In this document: positions 13,896 through 22,257 of the stretch, one piece after another | How the letters are laid out: every line of letters begins with the position of its first letter | How positions within the stretch are numbered: the first letter of the stretch is position 1 | Assembly: GCF_002159765.1 (NCBI RefSeq) | Contig: NZ_NFJH01000013.1 | Span: 1-46,685 of the forward strand | DNA from: Collinsella sp. An268 | GTDB taxonomy: Bacteria > Actinomycetota > Coriobacteriia > Coriobacteriales > Coriobacteriaceae | Direction of reading: 5' to 3' | DNA length: 46,685 nucleotides | Translations under genes and position numbers: made by a program | Notes under the pieces: model-generated | Databases searched by the model: none | What the model was told of the DNA's origin: nothing | The model's input: only the letters and a program-made list of their open reading frames with translations

Positions 13896-16801
13896 TGGGG
13901 AGCGTGCCGGCGGCGCTCGCATCGGCGCTCATGCCCGACACACCTGCGTTTGTGGCGAAGCGGTACGCAACGCTTGCCGAGCGCGCCCGCACACGGAGCT
14001 TTGGCCTGCTCAGCGATGACGTCGTTATCCTCGACACCGAGACGACGGGTCTTTCTGCGCAGGAGAACGAGCTGATTGAGATCTCGGCCGCACGGCTCGA
14101 GGGCGGTGCCATCGCGGAGCGGTTTGACACGTTTGTGCATCCCACGGGTCCCATCCCGCCGGAGATCATGGAACTCACACACATCACCAACGCCGATGTG
14201 GCCCATGCGCCGAGCGCGCGCGACGCCGTGGCGGCGCTGGCCGATTTTGTGGGCGGACGGCCGGTGGTGGCGCACAACGCTACGTTTGACCGGACGTTTA
14301 TCGAGCATGTGCCCGGCGGCGTTGCCGTGAGCGACCTCTGGATCGACTCCCTCGCACTGTCGCGCATCGCCTTGCCGCGCCTCGCCTCCCATAAGCTGGC
14401 GTCGATGGCGGAGCTCTTTGGCTGCGCCTCGGTATCGCATCGCGCGTGCGACGATGTCGACGCGCTCGCGGGCTTGTGGCCCATCCTGCTCACGGCGCTC
14501 TCCGATCTGCCCGAGGGCCTGGTGCGGGCACTGGCTGACATGCACCCCGAGGTTGCCTGGCCGTACCGGCCGCTCTTCTCGTATCTGGCAGAGGAGGAGG
14601 TCTCCGCGGCGCCGTTCTCGCTCGCGGCGGCCCGTGCGCGCGTGCTCGAGGCGGATGCGTCCCCTCAGCATGTCGATGTGGACGAGCTGCCCGCGTTGAA
14701 GGTCCCTACGCGTGACGAGATTGAGCGGGCCTTTGCCCCGGGCGGGCTGGTGGCCGCGATGTATCCCGAGTACGAGCCCCGTCCCGAGCAGGTGGCGATG
14801 GCGCTCGAGGTGCGCGACGCCCTTGCGACGGGCACGCACCGTGTGGTGGAGGCGGGCACGGGCGTGGGCAAGTCCGTCGCCTACCTGGTGCCGCTCGCCC
14901 TCACGGCAAAGCGGAACAACGTCACCGTGGGCGTGGCCACCAAGTCGAACAACCTGGCTGACCAGCTGATGTTCCACGAGCTGCCACGCCTTGCGCGCGA
15001 GCTCGACGGCGGTCTGGGGTACACCGCTCTCAAAGGATATGACCACTATCCCTGCCTGCGTAAACTCGAGCGACTCCGCCGCAGTACGGCGGAGATCAAG
15101 ACCAACCGCGACCCGGCGGACACGCTTACGGCCATAGCGGTCATCTACGCGTACGTGTGCCAGTCGCCGGAGGGCGACCTGGACGCACTCGGTATCCGCT
15201 GGCGGAGCGTCGACCGCTCGAGCCTTACCACGGGGTCGCGCGAGTGCGCCCGCCGCCTCTGCCCGTTCTTTCCCGACAAATGTCTGGTGCATGGCGCCCG
15301 CCGCCGCGCCGCGCGCGCGGACGTAGTGGTGACCAACCATTCGCTCCTGTTTAGAAACGTGCAGGCAGACGGCAAGATCTTGCCACCTATCCGTATCTGG
15401 GCGGTCGATGAGGCGCACGGGATCGAGGCGGAGGCGCGCCGTCAGTGGGCGGTTGAGGTCTCTGCCGAGGAGGTGCGCGCGCTCTTCGAGCGGCTGGGCA
15501 ACGACAAGACGGGTGTGCTCGGGCGGCTGCTCTCCGAGGTGGCCCAGTCGGATGCCGCCACCCTCTTTATGGGGCTTCTCGCCAAGGCGAATGCTTCGGT
15601 GCAGCGCGCGTCGCTCGTGATGGCGGACGTGTTCGACCTCACGCGCGACGTGGCCCGTGCGGCCCGTGAGCGCGGCTACGACAGCGCAAACGTATGGGTG
15701 AGCCCGGAGTTGCGCGCATCTGACGCGTGGGCGGAGCTGGCAGAGGCCGGCACCGTCGCCGTCGACGCGCTCGATCAGTGCGACAAGAACCTCAAGGCGG
15801 CCGTGGAGACGCTCGGTGCCGAGCGGCCGGAGTGGGTTGTCGACCTCGCGGACGCCGAGCGGCGCCTCGCGGAGGTGCTCGCCGGCCTCAAGCTCGTGCT
15901 CGCGGGCGAGGACGAGCACTACGTGTACGCCCTCCACGTCAATCAGCGCCTGCGCGCGGGCGGCGAGGCGCTCTCGGCGGAGCGCATCGACATCGGGCAG
16001 GTGTTTGCCGAGCGCTGGTATCCCGAGATGCGGAGCCTTATCTTCGCCTCGGCCACGCTCTCGGTGGCAGATGACTTCAAGCACTTCAACCGTGCCGTCG
16101 GCTTGGACCTGCTCGAGCCGGGAGCATCGCGCGCGCTCCATCTCGACTCGAGTTATGACTTCGACCGCAACATGGCGGTGGTGGTGGCGGGCGACCTGCC
16201 CGATCCCCGTAATCGCGACGCGTACCTTACGGCGCTCGAGCGCCTGCTGGTGGACGTGCACCGCGCCATGGGAGGATCGGTGCTCACGCTTTTCACTAAC
16301 CGGCGCGATATGGAGGACCTCTACGAGCGCGTGGAGCCCGCCCTCGCGCGCGACGGGCTAGAGCTCGCGTGCCAGACCCGGCAGGCGTCGACGCGTCGCC
16401 TACGCGACCGGTTTATCGCCGAGAAGGGCTCGTCGCTGTTTGCCCTCAAGGCGTTTTGGGAGGGGTTCGATGCGAGCGGGGAGACGCTCCGCTGCGTGGT
16501 GATTCCAAAACTGCCTTTCGCGCGGCCGACCGACCCGCTCTCGTGCGAGCGCGACCTGCGCGAGAAGGGGGCCTGGGGCCGCTACGTATTGCCCGAGGCG
16601 GTACTGGAGCTCAAGCAGGCAGCGGGCCGCCTTATCCGCTCGTCGTCGGATACGGGCGTGCTCGTGCTGGCGGACTCCCGCCTAGTGAGCAAGGGGTACG
16701 GCAAGAAATTCCTGTCTTCGCTCCCCACGGGGGCGTACCAGCGTATCGACGCGGCGCAGGTGGGCCGCTATCTGGAGCTGTGGCGGCGCAGCCACGAGTA
16801 G
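13895..16801 (+). CDS. dinG: DinG-family helicase with N-terminal DEDDh exonuclease domain
   Basis: This is a two-domain protein of the Gram-positive DinG type. Residues about 40-200 form a DnaQ-like 3'-5' exonuclease: VVILDTETTGL (Asp47, Glu49), VVAHNATFDRTFIEH and HRACDDVDA supply the DEDDh residues. An XPD/DinG helicase follows: Walker A VVEAGTGVGKSVA near 318, four cysteines (YPC near 386 and CARRLCPFFPDKC near 450-462) suited to an Fe-S cluster, a DEAH box near 504 and LKQAAGRLIRS near 906. The 968-residue length fits. The ATG at 13895 overlaps the ddl stop (TAATG), and MPDTPAFV at 13931 is an alternative start. Likely role: unwinding and degrading DNA during repair or at collisions. Some homologues work only as nucleases. 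Confidence 0.92.
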   Translation: MGSVPAALASALMPDTPAFVAKRYATLAERARTRSFGLLSDDVVILDTETTGLSAQENELIEISAARLEGGAIAERFDTFVHPTGPIPPEIMELTHITNADVAHAPSARDAVAALADFVGGRPVVAHNATFDRTFIEHVPGGVAVSDLWIDSLALSRIALPRLASHKLASMAELFGCASVSHRACDDVDALAGLWPILLTALSDLPEGLVRALADMHPEVAWPYRPLFSYLAEEEVSAAPFSLAAARARVLEADASPQHVDVDELPALKVPTRDEIERAFAPGGLVAAMYPEYEPRPEQVAMALEVRDALATGTHRVVEAGTGVGKSVAYLVPLALTAKRNNVTVGVATKSNNLADQLMFHELPRLARELDGGLGYTALKGYDHYPCLRKLERLRRSTAEIKTNRDPADTLTAIAVIYAYVCQSPEGDLDALGIRWRSVDRSSLTTGSRECARRLCPFFPDKCLVHGARRRAARADVVVTNHSLLFRNVQADGKILPPIRIWAVDEAHGIEAEARRQWAVEVSAEEVRALFERLGNDKTGVLGRLLSEVAQSDAATLFMGLLAKANASVQRASLVMADVFDLTRDVARAARERGYDSANVWVSPELRASDAWAELAEAGTVAVDALDQCDKNLKAAVETLGAERPEWVVDLADAERRLAEVLAGLKLVLAGEDEHYVYALHVNQRLRAGGEALSAERIDIGQVFAERWYPEMRSLIFASATLSVADDFKHFNRAVGLDLLEPGASRALHLDSSYDFDRNMAVVVAGDLPDPRNRDAYLTALERLLVDVHRAMGGSVLTLFTNRRDMEDLYERVEPALARDGLELACQTRQASTRRLRDRFIAEKGSSLFALKAFWEGFDASGETLRCVVIPKLPFARPTDPLSCERDLREKGAWGRYVLPEAVLELKQAAGRLIRSSSDTGVLVLADSRLVSKGYGKKFLSSLPTGAYQRIDAAQVGRYLELWRRSHE

Positions 16802-16836
16802 GAGGCAAGCGGGAGGCGAGCCGCGGGGATAACATC

Positions 16837-17048
16837 GGCGGATTGTATGTTTGGGACCCCGCGGGGAGAAAAGCCGCGGATTGCATAGGCAGATGGTATG
16901 TTCTGATTTCGGATCGGAGAGGTTCCAGCTCAGAGGGGTGCAAAGGTGGGGCGGATTGTATGAAAAGATACAATCCGCCTCATCTTTACCCTGCTTTTCA
17001 TACAATCTGCCACTTCTCTCCCTTTTCTGCGCGGACATACAATCTGCC
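16837..17048. repeat. Inverted array of the GGCRGATTGTATG word
   Basis: Three copies point rightward: 16837-16849, 16888-16900 (one mismatch) and 16950-16962. Three are inverted, read as CATACAATCYGCC: the right arm of the central hairpin at 16968-16979, then 16999-17011 and 17036-17048. The central pair forms a perfect 12-bp stem (16950-16961 with 16968-16979) around GAAAAG. A weaker copy, GCGGATTGCATA, lies at 16876-16887, and CATGCAATCAG at 17073-17083 may be another. Function unknown. Confidence 0.85.
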
Positions 17049-17170
17049 GTTTTTCTCCCGTTTGCCCTAGAGCATGCAATCAGACGATTCCTTCCCCTTA
17101 CCTGCGCGGGCATTTCGAGTTATTCGACCTTGTGCGCACGCCTGTTCCCTTGACAGATGCGAGGAGTAAG

Positions 17171-17314
17171 AAATCCACAGGTAGAGTGTCGTGGGTCGCG
17201 TTTTAAGAACCACCGATTGTCAGCAAACGGTCAGATGCAGGGCCGCTCTTCGGTAGCATGACCATACCATCTACCTGCGGATTTACAGAAACATAGCAAT
17301 CTACCTGCGGATTC
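17171..17314. repeat. Three copies of the AATCCGCAGGTAGA motif
   Basis: AAATCCACAGGTAGA lies on the plus strand at 17171-17185. AAATCCGCAGGTAGA lies on the minus strand at 17270-17284 and GAATCCGCAGGTAGA on the minus strand at 17300-17314. Further copies occur elsewhere in the window at 35405, 36991 and 39134. Confidence 0.75.
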
Positions 17315-17393
17315 ACTAACTGCACACAACTAGAGGCATAAGGGGAACGTAAGGGACGCGGTGCGCGAGGGGCGACGACGACGACCCGCTGCC

Positions 17394-17436
17394 TGTGGAA
17401 AACATACGGGTGGACGCACCGCCGCATTGTGGAAAA
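17394..17436 (-). promoter_or_regulatory. Two DnaA boxes upstream of dnaB
   Basis: TTTTCCACA occurs on the minus strand at 17394-17402 and 17428-17436, 34 bases apart, about 270 bases before dnaB. Each is followed by further AT-rich bases (AACAT). DnaA could regulate dnaB expression here; this is inference from the boxes. Confidence 0.55.
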
Positions 17437-17704
17437 CATTGATAACTGCCATTCGCGCAGGGTCATCATGGCAAAGTTATCCCCCACTTGTACAGGGCTG
17501 AGCGCGCGCATGTGGAGACCTCCCTTACCCGGCGCGCTGCCGGCCGGCACACGGGCGTGCGCGGGGCAAAAGCGCATACGGAATCTCGCGATTTGCGTGT
17601 CCGCATGCCGGTGCGTGTCGTAGTATGGGTGCTCCCAGAGTCAGAACGGGCGCCTCGCGCCGCGCCTGCACCGGCGCCCCGCCCCGCTATGTGAGAGGAG
17701 TCCC

Positions 17705-19093
17705 ATGCCCGACGATTACGGATACGAGCTCTCCACCAACGAGCGCGCCGCGCGCCAGGGGCTCCCCAACAACACCGAGGCGGAGGCCACGGTGCTCGCG
17801 GCCATGCTGCTCTCACCCGAGGTGGTGCCCGACGCCATCTCCCAGCTGCGCCCCGAGGACTTCTACCGCCCGGCGCACCGCACGCTCTTTCAGGCGCTCA
17901 TCGAGATGAACGAGCGCAGCATCCCCATCGACTCCATCTCGGTTATCGATTACCTCGTCTCCATCGACAAGCTCGCGGCGGTTGGCGGCGAGGCCTACAT
18001 TTTGGAGCTCGTGGGTAACACGCTCTCGCTCGTCAACTGGCAGCACCATGCGGGCATCGTCCGGCGCGACTCCATGCTGCGCGAGATCATCGGCGCCACC
18101 AACCAGATCAACGCGCTTGCCTACGATGCCCCGCTCGACACCAAAGAGGTGGTGGAGCGGGCCGAGAGCATGCTCCTCTCCGTTACCGAGCGCGAGGTCT
18201 CGACGGCGTACCGCTCGCTTACCGAGTTCATGATCGAGGCGTACAACGAGGCGGCCGAGGTCTGCGCTGCGGGCGGGCAGGCACACGGCGTGCCGACGGG
18301 CTTCCCCAGCCTCGACCGGCTCCTGCTCGGCTTCCGTGAGGGCCAGCTCATCATCGTGGGCGCGCGCCCCGCCGTGGGTAAGACGTCGTTCGCACTCAAC
18401 CTCGCGTTAAACGCGGCGGCGGCGGGCTTTACCGTCGGCTTCTTCTCGCTCGAAATGAGCGGTAAGGAGATTGCCCAGCGCCTCATCTGCGCGCACGCGA
18501 TGCTCTCCATCTCCGACTTCCGCACCGGCCGCATCACGCCCGAGCAGTGGGCGAGCATCAACGAGGCCACGCAGGAGCTCTCGAAGCTCGACATCCTTAT
18601 CGACGACACGCCGGGCACTACGGTGACCGAGATTCGCGCCAAGGCTCGCCGCATGCTGCACAACAAGGAGCACGCGGTGATTCTGATCGACTACCTGCAG
18701 CTGGTGAGCCCGCCGCCGGGCCGCCGCGCCGAGAGCCGTACCGTCGAGGTCTCCGAGATGAGCCGTGGCCTCAAGATCATGGCGAAGGACCTCGAGGTGC
18801 CGGTTATCGCGCTGTCGCAGCTCTCGCGTGCCGTCGAGAGCCGCACCGGCAAGCGCCCGCAGCTCTCCGACCTGCGTGAATCGGGCTCCATCGAGCAGGA
18901 CGCCGACATCGTTATGTTTCTCGACCGCGCGGCGGACGAGACGGAGGCCTCGCGTGATGACCGCCCCGACCTGGGCGTCACGCGCATCATCGTCGCCAAG
19001 AACCGTTCGGGCCCCATTGGTGACGTTGATCTGGCGTTCGTGCCCGCCTCGACTAAGTTCTACGAACTCGACGCCGTGCACGACGAGGGGTAG
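17705..19093 (+). CDS. dnaB: Replicative DNA helicase DnaB
   Basis: DnaB is the hexameric 5'-3' helicase at the replication fork. The N-terminal domain (PNNTEAEATVLAAMLLSPEV, FYRPAHRTLFQAL) interacts with primase. The RecA-like domain has Walker A GARPAVGKTSFALN near 220, GFFSLEMSG, VILIDYLQLVSP (Walker B), ALSQLSRAVESR and the arginine-finger region SGSIEQDADIVMFLDR. The 462 residues are one helicase length, so no intein is present. GAGAGGAG lies just before the ATG. A long regulatory-looking gap with DnaA boxes precedes it. Confidence 0.97.
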   Translation: MPDDYGYELSTNERAARQGLPNNTEAEATVLAAMLLSPEVVPDAISQLRPEDFYRPAHRTLFQALIEMNERSIPIDSISVIDYLVSIDKLAAVGGEAYILELVGNTLSLVNWQHHAGIVRRDSMLREIIGATNQINALAYDAPLDTKEVVERAESMLLSVTEREVSTAYRSLTEFMIEAYNEAAEVCAAGGQAHGVPTGFPSLDRLLLGFREGQLIIVGARPAVGKTSFALNLALNAAAAGFTVGFFSLEMSGKEIAQRLICAHAMLSISDFRTGRITPEQWASINEATQELSKLDILIDDTPGTTVTEIRAKARRMLHNKEHAVILIDYLQLVSPPPGRRAESRTVEVSEMSRGLKIMAKDLEVPVIALSQLSRAVESRTGKRPQLSDLRESGSIEQDADIVMFLDRAADETEASRDDRPDLGVTRIIVAKNRSGPIGDVDLAFVPASTKFYELDAVHDEG

Positions 19094-19102
19094 CGCGACA
19101 CA

Positions 19103-19251
19103 CTCAAGTCGTTTATGAGCGTTAATTGCGTGCTTTCGCGATGACACAGCTTAGGTTTCGTTGAAAACGGGAACGTTTGGGCAGGAAAGTGCTTTATTAC
19201 GATAAAGTGATTTTTGCGAGCCGGTGCGTTTACGCTCATAAACGACTTGAG
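19103..19251. repeat. 149-bp element with perfect 20-bp terminal inverted repeats
   Basis: The bases at 19103-19122 (starting CTCAAGTCGTTT) recur exactly inverted at 19232-19251. The 109-base interior carries a small hairpin, CTTTAT/ATAAAG (19192-19207), and no coding potential. No flanking target duplication is visible. It could be a miniature transposon or a large RNA/DNA hairpin between dnaB and the next gene. Confidence 0.8.
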
Positions 19252-19279
19252 CCATGCTTCATCACCCCCCATCGGCCCC

Positions 19280-19369
19280 TTTCGTTGCAACGATAATGCA
19301 ACGAAACTGCTTTCGTTGCATTTGCGAGTGAATCGAAAAGCCTTTCGTTCTATAATTGATGCAACGAAA
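19280..19369. promoter_or_regulatory. Promoter and TTTCGTTGCA operators of the AlbA_2 gene
   Basis: TTTCGTTGCA occurs at 19280-19289 and 19311-19320, and its inverse TGCAACGAAA at 19297-19306 and 19360-19369. A consensus -10 box TATAAT (19351-19356) lies within the set, ten bases before the gene. The arrangement looks like a multi-site operator for an autoregulated repressor. Confidence 0.7.
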
Positions 19370-19378
19370 GGGGATGCC

Positions 19379-20635
19379 ATGAGAGAAACCCGCGATTTAG
19401 AGTTCAAGCAGTCTGTTTCAAAAACATTCCTTAAGACGGTGAGTGCCTTTGCCAATTACGGTACAGGCACCATCCTGTTTGGAGTCGATGACGACGGAGA
19501 AGTTATCGGGCTTGAGGATCCGGTCGGTGATGCTCTCAAAATCGAGAATATGATCAATGACTCGATTGACCCGGTGCCCCGCTACTCTCTTCTTGTCGAT
19601 GAACAAGCAAAAACGGTGGGCCTTAGGGTGTACGAGGGAAGAAGTAAGCCGTACCTTTATGCAAGAAAGGCGTATCGTCGGGGTGACTCTGCAAGCATAG
19701 AGGTCGATAGAGTTGAACTCTCTCGACTCATTCTCTCGGGGCAAAACATGACATTTGACGAGGCGCCGTCAAATGGAACCGATTTCTCGTTCGAGGTACT
19801 GTCGGAACGCATCATGTCTCACCTCGGTCTAACAAGTTTTGATGACAACACCTTGCGAACGCTTGGCCTTAAATTGCCCGATGGCAGTTACAACCATGCA
19901 GCAGAGATACTTGCAGATCATAACGACCTCGCGGGTGTGGATATGGTTCGCTTTGGTGCAACCATAAGCGAGTTTCTCGACCGTAAGACCGTCACGGGAG
20001 TGTCGGTATTGCAACAATACGATGCAACACTGGAGTGGTACGAGAGATACTGCACCTACGAGGTGGTAGAAGGGGCGTTGCGTAAGAAGGTGGAGCGCAT
20101 TCCGCGGGAGGCGTTCAGGGAGGCAGTTGCAAACGCTCTCGTTCACCGCGTGTGGGATATTCCTGCAAACGTGACCATCGGTATCTATGACGATAAGGTT
20201 GTCGTCACATCTCCCGGGGGCTTGCCGGAAGGGATTAGCGTGGATGATTACCTCGGAGGAGGCATATCGGTTCCGCGGAATCCTCTTATTGCCAACGTCT
20301 TCTTCCGACTTGACTATATCGAGCAATTTGGAACGGGCATTACGCGCATCAACGATGCGTATGAAGAGGCGCTGGTCAAGCCAACGTATGAGGTGCGCGA
20401 GAGCTCAATGGTGGTGACCTTGCCCTGTGTTACCGCGGTTTCGGGAGGGATTCTTCCAGACGAGTCCTTGGTGCTGCAAACATTGAGTCGCACACTGCTT
20501 CTTTCTCGCGGTGATGTTGAGCAGCGAACCGGCTTTACCAAGAGCAAGACGATACGGATCCTCAACAATCTTGTGCAGCGCGGGCTTGTTGCGGCAGAAG
20601 GAGAAGGTCGGAGCCGGAGATACCGTAGGGTGTAG
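19379..20635 (+). CDS. AlbA_2/Schlafen-type putative transcriptional regulator
   Basis: Residues 1-120 match the AlbA_2 (Schlafen-like, formerly AAA_4) DNA-binding domain: RETRDLEFKQS, VSAFANYGTGTILFGVDDDGEVIGL and the following KIENMINDSIDP. Residues about 240-345 resemble the C-terminal domain often labelled HATPase_c_4 or RecG-like (FREAVANALVHRVWDI, VTSPGGLPEGI, RNPLIANVFFRLDYIEQFGTGI). A winged helix closes the protein (SRGDVEQRTGFTKSKTIRILNNLVQRGLV). The ATG at 19379 (418 residues) is chosen because an upstream frame would run through the operators. Operator-like repeats surround its promoter, so autoregulation is likely. The targets are unknown. Its base composition is lower in GC than its neighbours, which with the adjacent inverted-repeat element suggests acquisition. 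Confidence 0.85.
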   Translation: MRETRDLEFKQSVSKTFLKTVSAFANYGTGTILFGVDDDGEVIGLEDPVGDALKIENMINDSIDPVPRYSLLVDEQAKTVGLRVYEGRSKPYLYARKAYRRGDSASIEVDRVELSRLILSGQNMTFDEAPSNGTDFSFEVLSERIMSHLGLTSFDDNTLRTLGLKLPDGSYNHAAEILADHNDLAGVDMVRFGATISEFLDRKTVTGVSVLQQYDATLEWYERYCTYEVVEGALRKKVERIPREAFREAVANALVHRVWDIPANVTIGIYDDKVVVTSPGGLPEGISVDDYLGGGISVPRNPLIANVFFRLDYIEQFGTGITRINDAYEEALVKPTYEVRESSMVVTLPCVTAVSGGILPDESLVLQTLSRTLLLSRGDVEQRTGFTKSKTIRILNNLVQRGLVAAEGEGRSRRYRRV

Positions 20636-20742
20636 CGAGCGCAGACGCCATGGACATTCATGCCCGCACGCCACTTGCCCCCGCCTACCGGTTGAAACGG
20701 CGCGAATACCGTGCGCGCTGTGTGGCGAAGGTGGCCCGCGGC

Positions 20743-20748
20743 TATAAT
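20743..20748 (+). promoter_or_regulatory. -10 box upstream of purA
   Basis: TATAAT lies 67 bases before the purA start. No good -35 box is visible at 16-18 bases. Confidence 0.45.
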
Positions 20749-20814
20749 AGAGAGGTTGTTTAGTTTTTGTCCGGGCTACGGCTGCGTGGCACGGGCGCTA
20801 GGTGAGGAGACACC

Positions 20815-22107
20815 ATGTCGTCGACCGTGTTAGTCGGAACCCAGTGGGGCGATGAGGGCAAGGGCAAGATCTGCGACCTGATCGCCGGCGATTTCGATTG
20901 CGTCGTACGTTATCAGGGCGGCAACAACGCCGGCCACACCATCGTTGTGGGCGACAAGAAGTACGGTCTCCACCAGGTGCCGTCGGGCATCATGTACCCC
21001 CAGTGCATCTCGGTCATCGGCAACGGCTGCGTCGTCAACCCGGCGGTGCTCCTCGAGGAGATCGACATGTTTGAGGCGGACGGCATCTCGACCGCCAACC
21101 TCAAGGTCTCGGGCAACGCGCATGTCATCATGCCGTACCACATCGACCTCGACGGCGCTTACGAGGAGCTGCTCGGCAGCCACAACATCGGCACCACCAA
21201 GCGCGGCATCGGGCCGTGCTATCAGGACAAGATGGCGCGCATCGGCATCCGTATGCAGGACCTGCTCGACGAGGGTGTGTTCCGCGACAAGATGGCCCGC
21301 GCGCTCGACCGCGTGAACCCGCAGCTCGAGCTCATTTTCCACCGTCCGACCTACACCGTCGATCAGATCTGCGAGACGTATCTGCCCATGGCGGAGCGCC
21401 TGCGCCCCTACATCACCGAGACCGGCCTTCTGCTGGGCGAGCTCGTGGATGCGGGCGAGCGCATCCTCTTTGAGGGCGCCCAGGCGACGCTGCTCGACAT
21501 CGACCACGGCACGTATCCGTATGTGACTAGCTCCAACTGCACCGCCGGCGGCGCCGTGACGGGTTCGGGCATCGGCATGAAGAACGTCGACCGCGTGCTC
21601 GGCATCATGAAGGCCTACATCACGCGTGTGGGGTCGGGCCCCATGCCCACCGAGCTCGCCTACGAGACGCCCGAGGGGCGCACGCTGACCGAGCAGGGCT
21701 ATGAGTACGGCGTGACGACCGGTCGCCGCCGTCGCTGCGGCTGGTTCGACGGCGTGATTGCCCGCTATGCCGCCCGCGTGAACGGTCTCACGGACATCGC
21801 GCTCACCAAGCTCGACGTGCTCTCGGAGTTCGATACCATCAAGCTGTGCGTTGCCTACGAGTGCAACGGCGTGCGCTACACCACCGTGCCGGAGCACGAG
21901 AGCGCCTTTGCGGCCGCCGTGCCCGTGTACGAGGAGATGCCCGGTTGGCGCGGTGTCGACATCTCGGGTTGCCGCAGCTTTGACGAGCTGCCCGAGGCGG
22001 CGCAGAACTACGTGCACCGCATCGAGGAGCTGGCAGGCACCAAGGTCTCGTTTGTGTCGGTCGGCCCGGGCCGCGACCAGACGATCGAGTGCGGCTGGGA
22101 GCACTAG
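20815..22107 (+). CDS. purA: Adenylosuccinate synthetase
   Basis: PurA joins IMP and aspartate using GTP, the first committed step to AMP. The opening TVLVGTQWGDEGKGKICDLIAG holds the catalytic Asp and the GTP-binding loop. GGNNAGHTIVV, the IGTTKRGIGP segment, EGAQATLLDIDHGTYPYVTSSN and VTTGRRRRCGWFD are all conserved. The length (430 residues) is standard. The ATG has GTGAGGAG upstream. It stands as a single gene before the DegV gene, separated by 150 bases. Confidence 0.97.
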   Translation: MSSTVLVGTQWGDEGKGKICDLIAGDFDCVVRYQGGNNAGHTIVVGDKKYGLHQVPSGIMYPQCISVIGNGCVVNPAVLLEEIDMFEADGISTANLKVSGNAHVIMPYHIDLDGAYEELLGSHNIGTTKRGIGPCYQDKMARIGIRMQDLLDEGVFRDKMARALDRVNPQLELIFHRPTYTVDQICETYLPMAERLRPYITETGLLLGELVDAGERILFEGAQATLLDIDHGTYPYVTSSNCTAGGAVTGSGIGMKNVDRVLGIMKAYITRVGSGPMPTELAYETPEGRTLTEQGYEYGVTTGRRRRCGWFDGVIARYAARVNGLTDIALTKLDVLSEFDTIKLCVAYECNGVRYTTVPEHESAFAAAVPVYEEMPGWRGVDISGCRSFDELPEAAQNYVHRIEELAGTKVSFVSVGPGRDQTIECGWEH

Positions 22108-22257
22108 GGGCTTTTTAGGCGAAGCCTCGCTCCCTCTCCTCACGGGCTATCCATCCCTAACACCTCGCCGAAAATCGTCAACGACCACGCAACATCGCCT
22201 CGCATTGGGGTACGCTTGTGAGGTGTGTGCTAGGGGTCCGCTCGGAGAGGAAACACG

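Larger units (their letters stand above)
16802..17704. other. 900-base non-coding region between dinG and dnaB
   Basis: I find no credible gene here; short frames are artefacts of repeats. From left to right it holds an inverted array of a GGCRGATTGTATG word (16837-17048), three copies of a CCGCAGGTAGA motif (17171-17314), two DnaA boxes (17394-17436) and the dnaB leader. This is a lot of structure for one intergenic space. Confidence 0.75.

Noticed and set aside
13862-16261. Minus-strand open frame of 799 codons antisense to dinG
   Set aside because: The sense frame has all exonuclease and helicase motifs; the antisense product is Arg/His-rich noise.
17203-17577. Minus-strand frame of 124 codons between dinG and dnaB
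   Set aside because: It covers the CCGCAGGTAGA repeats (giving a repeated VNPQVD) and DnaA boxes, and shows no protein-like conservation.
19214-19378. N-terminal extension of the AlbA_2 protein
   Set aside because: It would translate the TTTCGTTGCA operators and the TATAAT box.
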